From Actinomadura graeca (lineage in GTDB: Bacteria; Actinomycetota; Actinomycetes; Streptosporangiales; Streptosporangiaceae), in contig NZ_CP059572.1 of assembly GCF_019175365.1 (NCBI RefSeq), positions 62,001-126,000 on the forward strand: a DNA stretch of 64,000 bases, written 5' to 3'. The notes under the pieces were generated by a model. That model did no database searches, had not been told where the DNA came from, and saw nothing but the letters and a program-made list of their open reading frames with translations. The position numbers and the translations under genes are program-made. Of the stretch, positions 57,468 through 64,000 are shown piece after piece (within the stretch, counting starts at the first letter, position 1; every line of letters begins with the position of its first letter).

Positions 57468-58610
57468 ATGAGCGAGCCCGCGGATACCGCGTCCGCATCC
57501 GATGACCCGGCCCGGCTGTGCGAGGAGGCGCGGGCGCTCGCCGAGAACGGCGAGGCCGACCGGGCCGCGCTCCTCTTCGAGGAGGTGCTGGCCCGGGGCG
57601 ACACGCCGCACCGGGCGCGGGCCGCGCTCGGGCTCGCGGTCGTCCTGGACGACGCGGGGGACGTGGCGCGGGCGCGGGAGGCCGACCGGGCCGCCATCGC
57701 CACCGGCGATCCCGAGTACGGCCCGCGCGCCGCGTACCACCTGGCGCTGACCCATGAGCGCGCCGGTGAACACGAGCTGGCGGCGCCCGCCTGGCGGGCC
57801 GTGGTGGAGTTCGGGAATCCCGCGTACCTGCCTCCGGCACATCTGGCGCTCGCCAGGTCCGCCGACGACGCGGGCGACTTCGACGCCGCCCGGGAGCACT
57901 GGGAGGCGGTGGTCGCGACCGGTGACGCCGGATACGGGCCCCTCGCCGCGCACGATCTCGCGCAGCGGCTGCTGGAACGCGGCGAGCCGGCGCGGGCCCA
58001 GCGGATGCTGGCCGCCGGGCTCAGGCTGATCGACCGGGACGGCGCGCCGTACGCGTACGCGCGGCTGGCCGTCGCGCTGGGCATCTCCTACCTCGACCAG
58101 GCGATCGGGGCGTTCGCCGCGTCCCTCGGCGATCCGGCCGACCCCGCCGACCCCGAGGTCGGGCCGCTGGCGACGGAGCTGCTGGCGCGGACGCTGCCGC
58201 TGCGCGGACGTGGCGGCGAGGCGGGGGAGGTGTGGCGGCGCGGGCTGTCCGACCCCGGGATCGCAGGGCAGGTGCGCGCCCGGCTCCGCCGCGACTTCGG
58301 CGGCGAGGACGAGGACGCCGACCCGGCGGACCTGTGGTGGGAACCGGTCGTCGAGCAGTCCGTCACCGACGGGACGCTCCCGGCGCTGGCGGGCGAGGCG
58401 TTCGGCGCGCTCGACCACATGTACGCGCTGCTGGCGGTGCGGTACGCCGACGGGCCGGGGGAGCGGCGGCCCGGCGAGACGCGCGAGGTCCTGGGGAAGG
58501 CCGTGCGGGTCCCGAGCGACTACCCCTGGGGTCCGCTGCTGCACGAGAGCTTCGCCGAGCGGCTGCGGCTCGCCATGGGCACCGCGGCGCCGAACTGGCC
58601 GGAGACCTGA
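57468..58610 (+). CDS. Tetratricopeptide repeat protein
   Basis: 380 aa, acidic, no membrane segment. The N-terminal 230 residues form six or seven TPR-like helix pairs, for example ADRAALLFEEVLARGDTPHRARAALGLAVVLDDAGD and PAYLPPAHLALARSADDAGDFDAAREHWE. The C-terminal ~120 residues have no recognisable domain. It probably serves as a protein-binding scaffold. ATG at 57468; no operon partner is certain. Confidence 0.8.
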   Translation: MSEPADTASASDDPARLCEEARALAENGEADRAALLFEEVLARGDTPHRARAALGLAVVLDDAGDVARAREADRAAIATGDPEYGPRAAYHLALTHERAGEHELAAPAWRAVVEFGNPAYLPPAHLALARSADDAGDFDAAREHWEAVVATGDAGYGPLAAHDLAQRLLERGEPARAQRMLAAGLRLIDRDGAPYAYARLAVALGISYLDQAIGAFAASLGDPADPADPEVGPLATELLARTLPLRGRGGEAGEVWRRGLSDPGIAGQVRARLRRDFGGEDEDADPADLWWEPVVEQSVTDGTLPALAGEAFGALDHMYALLAVRYADGPGERRPGETREVLGKAVRVPSDYPWGPLLHESFAERLRLAMGTAAPNWPET

Positions 58611-58726
58611 CCCGGCAGGCCACCCGGCCACCGGCCACCCGGCCCCTCGGAGGCGAGGGGACCCCGATCACCACCGGTCGTCTCCGTCGCGCGGGTCCGC
58701 CCCGGACGATCACCGGGAGGACTACG

Positions 58727-59353
58727 GTGACCTGCATGGACATCGTCACGGCGCACGGGCCGGCCGAGGTGAGGGTGGACGCGGCGGACAACCCCGCGTT
58801 CCTGCTCGTGCTGACCCACGGCTCGAACGGGGGGGTGGAGGCCGCGGACCTGCTGGCCGTCCGGGAGGTGGCGCTCGGCCTCGGCGGCGCCGTCGCGCGG
58901 GTGACACAGCCGTTCCGGCTGGCGGGCCGCCGGGCACCGGGCCCCGCCGCCAAGCAGGACGAGGCGTGGCTGGAGGCCGTCGGGACGGTCCGGGAGCGGT
59001 TCGGCGGCGTCCCGCTGATCCAGGGCGGGCGGAGCAACGGGGCCAGGGTCGCCTGCCGCACCGCGCGGGCGGCGGGGGCGGCGGGCGTGGTCGCGCTGGC
59101 GTTCCCGCTGCATCCGCCGGGCCGCCCGGAGAAGACGCGCGTGGACGAGCTGCGCGGCGCGGGCGTGGAGGTGCTGGTCGTCAACGGCGACCGTGACCCG
59201 TTCGGCGTCCCCGGCGCGGCGGACGCCGCCCGGGTCACGGTCCTCGCCGGAGAGCGGCATGATCTGAACCGGGACCCGGCGGCGGTGGGACGGGCGGTGG
59301 AGCCATGGCTCCGCCGCTGGGCGGGCCGTCCTGCGCGGACGGCCCGGGAGTGA
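58727..59353 (+). CDS. Alpha/beta hydrolase, KANL3/Tex30-like
   Basis: 208 aa. LVLTHGSNGGVEAADL is the oxyanion region, QGGRSNGARVACRTA the nucleophile elbow (Ser in GRSNG), VLVVNGDRDPFGVP carries the acid, and GERHDLNRD the His. This is the dienelactone-hydrolase-like group of unknown substrate. GTG at 58727 with CGGGAGGA 6 nt upstream; the ATG at 58736 is the alternative. Confidence 0.85.
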   Translation: MTCMDIVTAHGPAEVRVDAADNPAFLLVLTHGSNGGVEAADLLAVREVALGLGGAVARVTQPFRLAGRRAPGPAAKQDEAWLEAVGTVRERFGGVPLIQGGRSNGARVACRTARAAGAAGVVALAFPLHPPGRPEKTRVDELRGAGVEVLVVNGDRDPFGVPGAADAARVTVLAGERHDLNRDPAAVGRAVEPWLRRWAGRPARTARE

Positions 59354-59448
59354 CACCTCTGGGCCCGGGGCGGGCCCAGAGGTCATGGGCATGAGTGCGT
59401 GCCCCCGAGGATGATCACCCGTTCGAACTAGTCCCCCGTGGAGACTGT

Positions 59449-59655
59449 CTAGGCGGCGGCTGACGGAGCCTGGAGGTCCGTCGGCCGGTGCGGTGCGATG
59501 ATTCCCCCGTCGGGCAGCAGCTCACCGGTGTCCTCGAAGAGCACGACGCCGTTGCACAGCAGGCTCCACCCCTGCTCGGGGTGGGCGGCCAGGGTGCGCG
59601 CGGCGTCGCGGTCAGGCGCTTCGTGGGAGGGACAAGGCGGCTGGTGCGGGCACAT
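59449..59655 (-). CDS. DUF5999 small protein
   Basis: 68 aa. MCPHQPPCPSHEAPDRDAAR then HPEQGWSLLCNGVVLFEDTGELLPD is the family pattern known from Streptomyces and relatives. Four Cys, three of them in the first 40 residues, may bind metal. Function unknown. A longer start at 59675 would add six residues, but MCPH is the family start. Confidence 0.85.
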   Translation of the reverse strand: MCPHQPPCPSHEAPDRDAARTLAAHPEQGWSLLCNGVVLFEDTGELLPDGGIIAPHRPTDLQAPSAAA

Positions 59656-59771
59656 CGGCGTGCCTCCGGTCTCAACTACTCGTTGGTGGCGGTGCTTTTC
59701 CTAATTGACGCACCCCAGTGTGATTCGGTTCGTCCCCATCGGGCCATAGCCCGTTGGGACGGTTGTCCTTT

Positions 59772-59836
59772 GGTACCGGAGTACCGCAGGCGTGTGACCC
59801 GTCTCACCCCGAAGTGCCAGGCATAGCGTGCCTGGC
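59772..59836. promoter_or_regulatory. Cluster of palindromes upstream of lutA, including a CRP-like site
   Basis: Three symmetric sites lie in the 395-nt divergent gap: ggtac-cgga-gtacc (59772-59785), tgtga-cccgtc-tcacc (59793-59808), which matches the CRP consensus TGTGA-N6-TCACA at nine of ten arm positions, and gccaggca-tagcg-tgcctggc (59816-59836). They could carry catabolite and lactate control of lutABC or of the divergent DUF5999 gene. The rest of 59656-60050 has no supported gene. Confidence 0.45.
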
Positions 59837-60050
59837 CGTCGATAACGGACGGAGAACGACACGCCGTCCGGTCGGCAAACGTTCCATCCGGTGCGATCAC
59901 CATGACCGGGGCGGCCCGGTTCCGGCCAGCCGGGTGCGATCGTTTCACCCGGACGTCCCGGCCCCGGCCCCTACGATGTCCCACGGGATCGGGGGCCGGT
60001 GTCCCAAGGGGCATGGGCACCCGCAAGGGCGTCTTGGGGGTGGGGCCTTT

Positions 60051-60779
60051 ATGCGCGTGGCGCTGTTCGTCGCGTGCTTCGACGACGCGATGTTCCCCGC
60101 GACCGGCAAGGCCGTCACGGTCCTGCTGGAACGGCTCGGCCACGAGGTCGCCTACCCGCCCGGGCAGACGTGCTGCGGGCAGGTCCACTGGACGACCGGC
60201 TACCACCGTGAGGCCGCCGCGCTCGCCCGCGCGTTCACGGGCGCGTTCGAGGGCTGCGAGGTCGTGGTGACCCCGTCCGCCTCGTGCGCCGCCACCGTCC
60301 GCGGCGCCTACCCGCGGATCGCGCGGACCGCCCGGGACCCGGCGCTCGCCCGCGCCGCGGAGGGGCTCGCCGTCTACGAGCTGACGGAGTTCCTGGTGGA
60401 CGTCCTCGGCGCCGCCGACGTCGGCGCCTACTTCCCGCACCGCGTCACCTACCACCCCACCTGCCAGTCCGCGCGGACGCTCGGCGTCGCCGACCGCCCG
60501 CTGCGGCTGCTGCGCGCGGTGAGGGGCCTCGACCTGGTGGAACTCCCGGCGGCGGAGGAGTGCTGCGGTTTCGGCGGCGCGTTCGCCATGAAGAACGCCG
60601 ACGTGTCGGTCGCGATGGTGGCCGACAAGGTCCGGCACATCCGCGACACCGGCGCCGACGTGGTGTGCGCGGCCGACAACTCGTGCCTGGCCCACATCGG
60701 CGGCGCGCTGTCCCGGCTGCGCGGCGGCGTCCGGGCCGTGCACCTGGCCGAGATCCTCGCCGAGACGGGGCCGTCGTGA
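60051..60779 (+). CDS. lutA: L-lactate utilisation protein LutA
   Basis: 242 aa Fe-S oxidoreductase subunit with two cysteine-rich CCG domains: TCCGQVHW and, near the C-terminus, EECCGFGGAFAMKN. It forms a three-subunit enzyme with LutB and LutC that oxidises L-lactate to pyruvate in the cytoplasm, feeding electrons to the respiratory chain. The ATG at 60051 follows GGGGTGGGG; upstream codons are non-homologous. Its stop overlaps the lutB GTG. Confidence 0.92.
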   Translation: MRVALFVACFDDAMFPATGKAVTVLLERLGHEVAYPPGQTCCGQVHWTTGYHREAAALARAFTGAFEGCEVVVTPSASCAATVRGAYPRIARTARDPALARAAEGLAVYELTEFLVDVLGAADVGAYFPHRVTYHPTCQSARTLGVADRPLRLLRAVRGLDLVELPAAEECCGFGGAFAMKNADVSVAMVADKVRHIRDTGADVVCAADNSCLAHIGGALSRLRGGVRAVHLAEILAETGPS

Positions 60780-62299
60780 CGCCCTCGTCCCCGGGGAGGA
60801 CGCCCTCCTCCGCCGGGACGGGCGGCGATGGCACCGCCGGGACGGACGGGCGCGGCACCGCCGGGGCGCGCGGGCCCGGCCCGCCGCCCCGTCCGAAGTT
60901 CGCCGCCGCGGCACGCGCCGCGCTCACCGACACCCGGCAGCGCCGCAACCTGCGCGGCGCGACCGCCGTCGCCCGGGGCCGCGCCGCCGCGGCCACCGCC
61001 GAGCCCGCCGACTGGGAGGCGCTGCGCGAGGCCGGCCGGGCGATCAGGGACGAGACGCTGCTCGGCCTCGACACCCACCTGGAAGGGCTGGAGCGCGCGG
61101 TCACCGCCGCGGGCGGCACCGTCCACTGGGCGCCGGACGCCGCCGAGGCCCGCCGGATCGTCACCGCGCTGGTGCGGGCCACCGGCGCGGCGGAGGTGCT
61201 GAAGGCCGGGTCGCTGGCCGTCCGCGAGATCGGCGCGGGCGACGCGCTCGCGCGGGCGGGCATCACCCTCCGCGAGACCGCGCTCGCCGACCTCGTCGTC
61301 CAGCTCGGCGAGGACGAGCCGTCCCACCTGCTGTCCCCGGCCGCGCACCGCGACCGGGCGGAGATCCGCGAGCTGTTCCTGCGGAAGATGCCGGGCGCGC
61401 CGCCCGACCTGCCCGACGACCCGGAGGCGCTCGCCGCCGCGGCCCGCGCGCACCTGCGCGGCCGGTTCCTCAGCGCCCGCGTCGCGATCACCGGCGCGAA
61501 CTTCCTGGTCGCCGAGACGGGCACGGTGGTGGTGCTGGAGTCCGAGGGCAACGGCCGGATGTGCCTCACCCTCCCCGACACGCTGATCACCGTCGCCGGG
61601 ATCGAGAAGGTCGTCCCCACCTGGGCGGACCTGGAGGTGTTCCTCCAGCTCCTTCCGCGTTCCTCCTCCGGCGACCGGATGACCCCGTACGTCTCGTCCT
61701 GGACGGGCGTGACCCCGGGCGACGGGCCCGCGGAGTTCCACCTCGTCCTGCTCGACAACGGGCGCACCCAGGCCCTCGCCGACGAGATCGGCCGGGCGGC
61801 GCTGCGCTGCGTCCGCTGCTCGGCCTGCCTGAACGTCTGCCCCGTCTACGAGCGGACGGGCGGCCGCGCGTACGGCCCGGTCTACCCGGGCCCGATCGGC
61901 GCGATCCTCACCCCGCAGATGCGCGGCGTGGAGAGCGCCGCCGACGCGTCCCTGCCGTACGCCTCCACCCTCTGCGGCGCCTGCGCGGACGTCTGCCCCG
62001 TGAAGATCGACATCCCGGGCGTCCTGGTGCACCTGCGCGGGAAGGTCGTCGAGTCCCGCCGCCGCCGTCCCGTCCCCACGCCGGAGCTGCTCATGATGCG
62101 CGGGCTCGCCTGGACGATGGGCGACCCCCGCCGCTACGAGACGGCCCTGCGGCGCGGCACCCGCTGGGTCCGGCTGATGTCGCGCGGCGGGCGGATCCGG
62201 CGGCTGCCGGGCCTGCTCGGCACGTGGACCGAGGCGCGCGACCTGCCCCTCCCGCCGTCGGAGAGCTTCCGCGGCTGGTGGCGGCGGAGGAACGCGTGA
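60776..62299 (+). CDS. lutB: L-lactate utilisation protein LutB
   Basis: 507 aa. An N-terminal LUD domain (ITGANFLVAETGTVVVLESEGNGR) is followed by two ferredoxin-like cluster motifs, CVRCSACLNVCPVYE and CGACADVCPVKIDIP. It is the electron-transfer subunit of the LutABC lactate dehydrogenase. The first ~40 residues are Pro/Gly-rich. GTG start in a 4-nt overlap with lutA; its stop overlaps the lutC GTG. Confidence 0.93.
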   Translation: MTPSSPGRTPSSAGTGGDGTAGTDGRGTAGARGPGPPPRPKFAAAARAALTDTRQRRNLRGATAVARGRAAAATAEPADWEALREAGRAIRDETLLGLDTHLEGLERAVTAAGGTVHWAPDAAEARRIVTALVRATGAAEVLKAGSLAVREIGAGDALARAGITLRETALADLVVQLGEDEPSHLLSPAAHRDRAEIRELFLRKMPGAPPDLPDDPEALAAAARAHLRGRFLSARVAITGANFLVAETGTVVVLESEGNGRMCLTLPDTLITVAGIEKVVPTWADLEVFLQLLPRSSSGDRMTPYVSSWTGVTPGDGPAEFHLVLLDNGRTQALADEIGRAALRCVRCSACLNVCPVYERTGGRAYGPVYPGPIGAILTPQMRGVESAADASLPYASTLCGACADVCPVKIDIPGVLVHLRGKVVESRRRRPVPTPELLMMRGLAWTMGDPRRYETALRRGTRWVRLMSRGGRIRRLPGLLGTWTEARDLPLPPSESFRGWWRRRNA

Positions 62300-62961
62300 G
62301 CGCCCCGGGGGAGGCGGCCGCGGGCCCGCGGGAGGAGATCCTGCGGCGCGTCCGCGAGGCCGTCGGCGGCCCGCGCGCCGCCCGCCCGCCGGTGCCGCGC
62401 GACTACGCCCGGCGGCTGACCGGCTCCGAGGCCGAGACCCGCGCGGACGTCCTCGCCCTGTTCACCGAGCGGGTCGCCGACCAGCGCGCCGCGGTCCGGC
62501 ACGTCAGCGCCGACGAGCTGGCCACCGCCGTCGCGGCGGCGCTGTGGGGCCGCGAGGCCAAGCAGATCGTCGTCCCGGCGGACCTGCCGTTCGGCTGGCT
62601 CGCCGAACTGGACGGCGTGCGCGCCCTCGCCGACACCCCCGCCGTCGACATGGGGACCCTGGCGGCCGTGGACGGCGCCGTCACCGGCTGCGCGGTCGCC
62701 GTCGCGCAGACCGGGACCGTCGTCCTCGACGGCGGCCGCGCCCAGGGACGGCGCGCCCTGACCCTCGTCCCGGGCTACCACCTGTGCGTCGTGCAGGCCG
62801 ACCAGATCGTCGGAACGGTCCCGGAGGCCGTCGGCCGGCTCGACCCGTCCCGCCCGCTCACCTGGATCAGCGGACCCTCGGCCACCCACGACATCGAGAT
62901 GACCCGGGTCGAAGGCGTCCACGGCCCATGCCACCTCGAAGTCCTGGTCGTGGAGGACTGA
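62296..62961 (+). CDS. lutC: L-lactate utilisation protein LutC
   Basis: 221 aa LUD-domain protein without Fe-S cysteines. GCAVAVAQTGTVVLDGG, ALTLVPGYHLCVVQADQIV and ISGPSATHDIEMTRVEGVHGPCHLEVLVV are family hallmarks. Third subunit of the lactate-oxidising complex. Coupled to lutB by GTGA overlap. A dispersed repeat follows 8 nt after the stop. Confidence 0.93.
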   Translation: MSAPGEAAAGPREEILRRVREAVGGPRAARPPVPRDYARRLTGSEAETRADVLALFTERVADQRAAVRHVSADELATAVAAALWGREAKQIVVPADLPFGWLAELDGVRALADTPAVDMGTLAAVDGAVTGCAVAVAQTGTVVLDGGRAQGRRALTLVPGYHLCVVQADQIVGTVPEAVGRLDPSRPLTWISGPSATHDIEMTRVEGVHGPCHLEVLVVED

Positions 62962-62968
62962 ACTCATG

Positions 62969-63052
62969 CAATCCCGGCCCAAGGGGGCTCGCCTGGCGGC
63001 TCACCCCCTTGACCGCGCTTGGGCGGGCGCGACATCGCTTCGCGATCAGCCC
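62969..63052 (-). repeat. Dispersed hairpin repeat, copy 2 (84 bp, inverted)
   Basis: The inverse complement of 39807-39890 with about 80% identity. The same two invariant blocks and hairpins are kept, and the variable middle differs by substitutions and one indel. Again it lies between convergent genes (lutC and a TetR gene), immediately after a stop codon. A terminator-like role would fit. Confidence 0.75.
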
Positions 63053-63163
63053 GTCGCGACTCGCCTCCGGCGTCATCCCGACGGGCTGGTAGCGCGCCCG
63101 CGTGACGGTTCCGGCCCGCCCGCGTGAGGTCACCTGCTCCGGCCGAGCGGGTGTCGTCGATGC

Positions 63164-63739
63164 TCAGCCCGCGGCGGTGAGGACGAGGTCGAGGCCGGCG
63201 TCGAAGCGGGCGTCCCAGTCGACCACGCGGTCGGCGCCGTCCTCGCCGGTGCCGCGGACCTCCAGCGCGCAGTGGCCGATGACGTAGCCGACGAGGGTGT
63301 GCGCGGCGGTGGCCGCGGCGTCCTCGGTGACGGCGCCGCGCCGCATGATCTCGCGCAGGGACACCACGGTCTCCGTCAGCGCGGTGGGGTTGCGGCGGGT
63401 GACGACGAGGGGGAGGACGCCGGCGTGGGCGAGCAGGCGGGCACGGTAGTCGCGCGCCCACGAGCGCAGGGCCCCGCGCCAGCCGCCGTCCGCGGCTCCG
63501 GCGGGCACGGCCGCGGGCGCGGCGGCGACGTGCGCGACGAGGCCATCGAGGAGCTGCTCCTTGCCGCGGGGGAGATGGTGGTAGATCGCCATCGCCTCGA
63601 CCTCCAGCGCGTCGCCGAGGCGGCGCATGGTGAGGCGGGACAGGCCCTGGCCGTCGACGATCTGCAGCGCGGTCTCGATGATCCGCTCGGTCGACAGCGG
63701 GGCGCGGTTCTGGGCGTTGATGGCTGGTTGCCTGACCAT
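63164..63739 (-). CDS. TetR-family regulator, TetR_C type
   Basis: 191 aa. STERIIETALQIVDGQGLSRLTMRRLGDALEVEAMAIYHHL is the DNA-binding domain of the true TetR (tetracycline-repressor-like) subgroup, followed by a C-terminal helical ligand domain. The ATG at 63739 is chosen over a frame opening at 63796 that crosses the promoter. It is divergent from the incomplete gene at 63875, which it may regulate. Confidence 0.87.
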   Translation of the reverse strand: MVRQPAINAQNRAPLSTERIIETALQIVDGQGLSRLTMRRLGDALEVEAMAIYHHLPRGKEQLLDGLVAHVAAAPAAVPAGAADGGWRGALRSWARDYRARLLAHAGVLPLVVTRRNPTALTETVVSLREIMRRGAVTEDAAATAAHTLVGYVIGHCALEVRGTGEDGADRVVDWDARFDAGLDLVLTAAG

Positions 63740-63748
63740 GGGTCTGAA

Positions 63749-63764
63749 CCTTACTACGTAAAGG
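63749..63764. promoter_or_regulatory. Candidate TetR operator
   Basis: ccttactacgtaaagg is symmetric at 12 of 16 positions. It starts 10 nt upstream of the tetR ATG, between tetR and the divergent gene. Its place fits autoregulation, but the site is short and not otherwise supported. Confidence 0.4.
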
Positions 63765-63874
63765 GCCGGGGCCGGGTGTGCCCCGTCACGACACACCGGA
63801 CGGCCCGCGTACGCTTGCCTGGATCGGACACGACGATCGCAGCCTGACGATCGTGAGCTAGAGGAGAGACCACC

Positions 63875-64000
63875 ATGCCGCTGGGCCGCCGGGTGAGCAA
63901 GGACGTCGCGGAGTCGTACGAGGCCGACCGGCGGCTGGCCGACGACTATCCCCGGCTGCTGGCGGCGGCCACCGAGGCGGAGCGGGCGCTGCGGGACGCG
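63875..64000 (+). CDS. N-terminal part of an unidentified protein (runs off the window)
   Basis: ATG with GAGGAGAG nine bases upstream. The 42 visible residues begin MPLGRRVSKDVAESYEADRR and continue as an Ala/Glu/Arg-rich, probably helical segment. No domain can be named. Divergent from the TetR gene, hence a possible target. Confidence 0.6.
   Translation, partial: MPLGRRVSKDVAESYEADRRLADDYPRLLAAATEAERALRDA

Noticed and set aside
62544..63092. 182-aa ORF ending in RHRFAISP-type sequence
   Set aside because: It overlaps lutC out of frame and runs into the dispersed repeat; the shared peptide with 39.8 kb comes from the DNA repeat.

Overview
The window is very GC-rich, densely coded DNA from a high-GC actinomycete. 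GTG starts and 1-11 nt start/stop overlaps are common. The block CDP-alcohol phosphatidyltransferase, ManC-like transferase, DUF881/small basic protein/DUF881, FHA protein, MerR, DUF151, MerR, gcvP is typical of Actinobacteria. An Actinomadura-like member of the Thermomonosporaceae is my best guess, but this is inference. No rRNA, tRNA, CRISPR array, transposase or integrase was seen.

1-7.5 kb: after the tail of a probable glycine-betaine-type binding protein and an 18-bp perfect hairpin terminator comes a seven-gene minus-strand operon whose genes nearly all overlap. In transcription order it encodes a lipoprotein binding protein, permease, ATPase, a DszB-like sulfinate desulfinase, a second LLM flavin monooxygenase, an SsuD-like monooxygenase, and an SsuA-like protein with no signal peptide. 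It starts with a sigma-70-like promoter and a nearly leaderless 23-codon leader peptide ending in Cys-Arg. This looks like an organosulfur scavenging and desulfurization operon under cysteine-responsive attenuation, and is the most interesting part of the window.

7.5-28.8 kb: aldehyde dehydrogenase, lactonase-type beta-propeller, pgi (stop codon inside a 16-bp tandem repeat), EF-hand protein, an autoregulated gntR/ascorbate-type PTS/SIS operon with a clear GntR operator, a secreted protein of unknown function, a PfkB kinase, an AraC/SDR/DUF1772 group, an ECF sigma-DUF4331-TPR-NicO metal-transporter group, and a metallophosphoesterase/phosphopantetheinyl transferase pair.

28.9-33.4 kb: thiC with its TPP riboswitch. 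About 2.6 kb beyond its 3' end lies a degenerate copy of the thiC tail. Between the copies lie a NUDIX gene, a 57-codon ORF, an HTH/PLD-like regulator and three small overlapping ORFs. The layout resembles insertion of a small island at the thiC 3' end.

33.4-64 kb: a small kinase, an orphan histidine kinase, a NUDIX gene, then the conserved envelope/cell-cycle block. It is interrupted after the ManC-like gene by a non-coding repeat region and an accessory segment (MOCOS-like class V enzyme, ABCG-type transporter, MocR regulator with divergent LysE exporter). The block resumes with DUF881/Sbp/DUF881/FHA/MerR/DUF151/MerR, a fused LPG-synthase-like membrane protein, and gcvP behind a tandem glycine riboswitch. 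The end holds a TPR protein, an alpha/beta hydrolase, a DUF5999 protein, lutABC for L-lactate oxidation, a TetR regulator and the start of an unidentified gene. Two copies of an 84-bp hairpin-bearing dispersed repeat lie in convergent intergenic regions at 39.8 and 63.0 kb.
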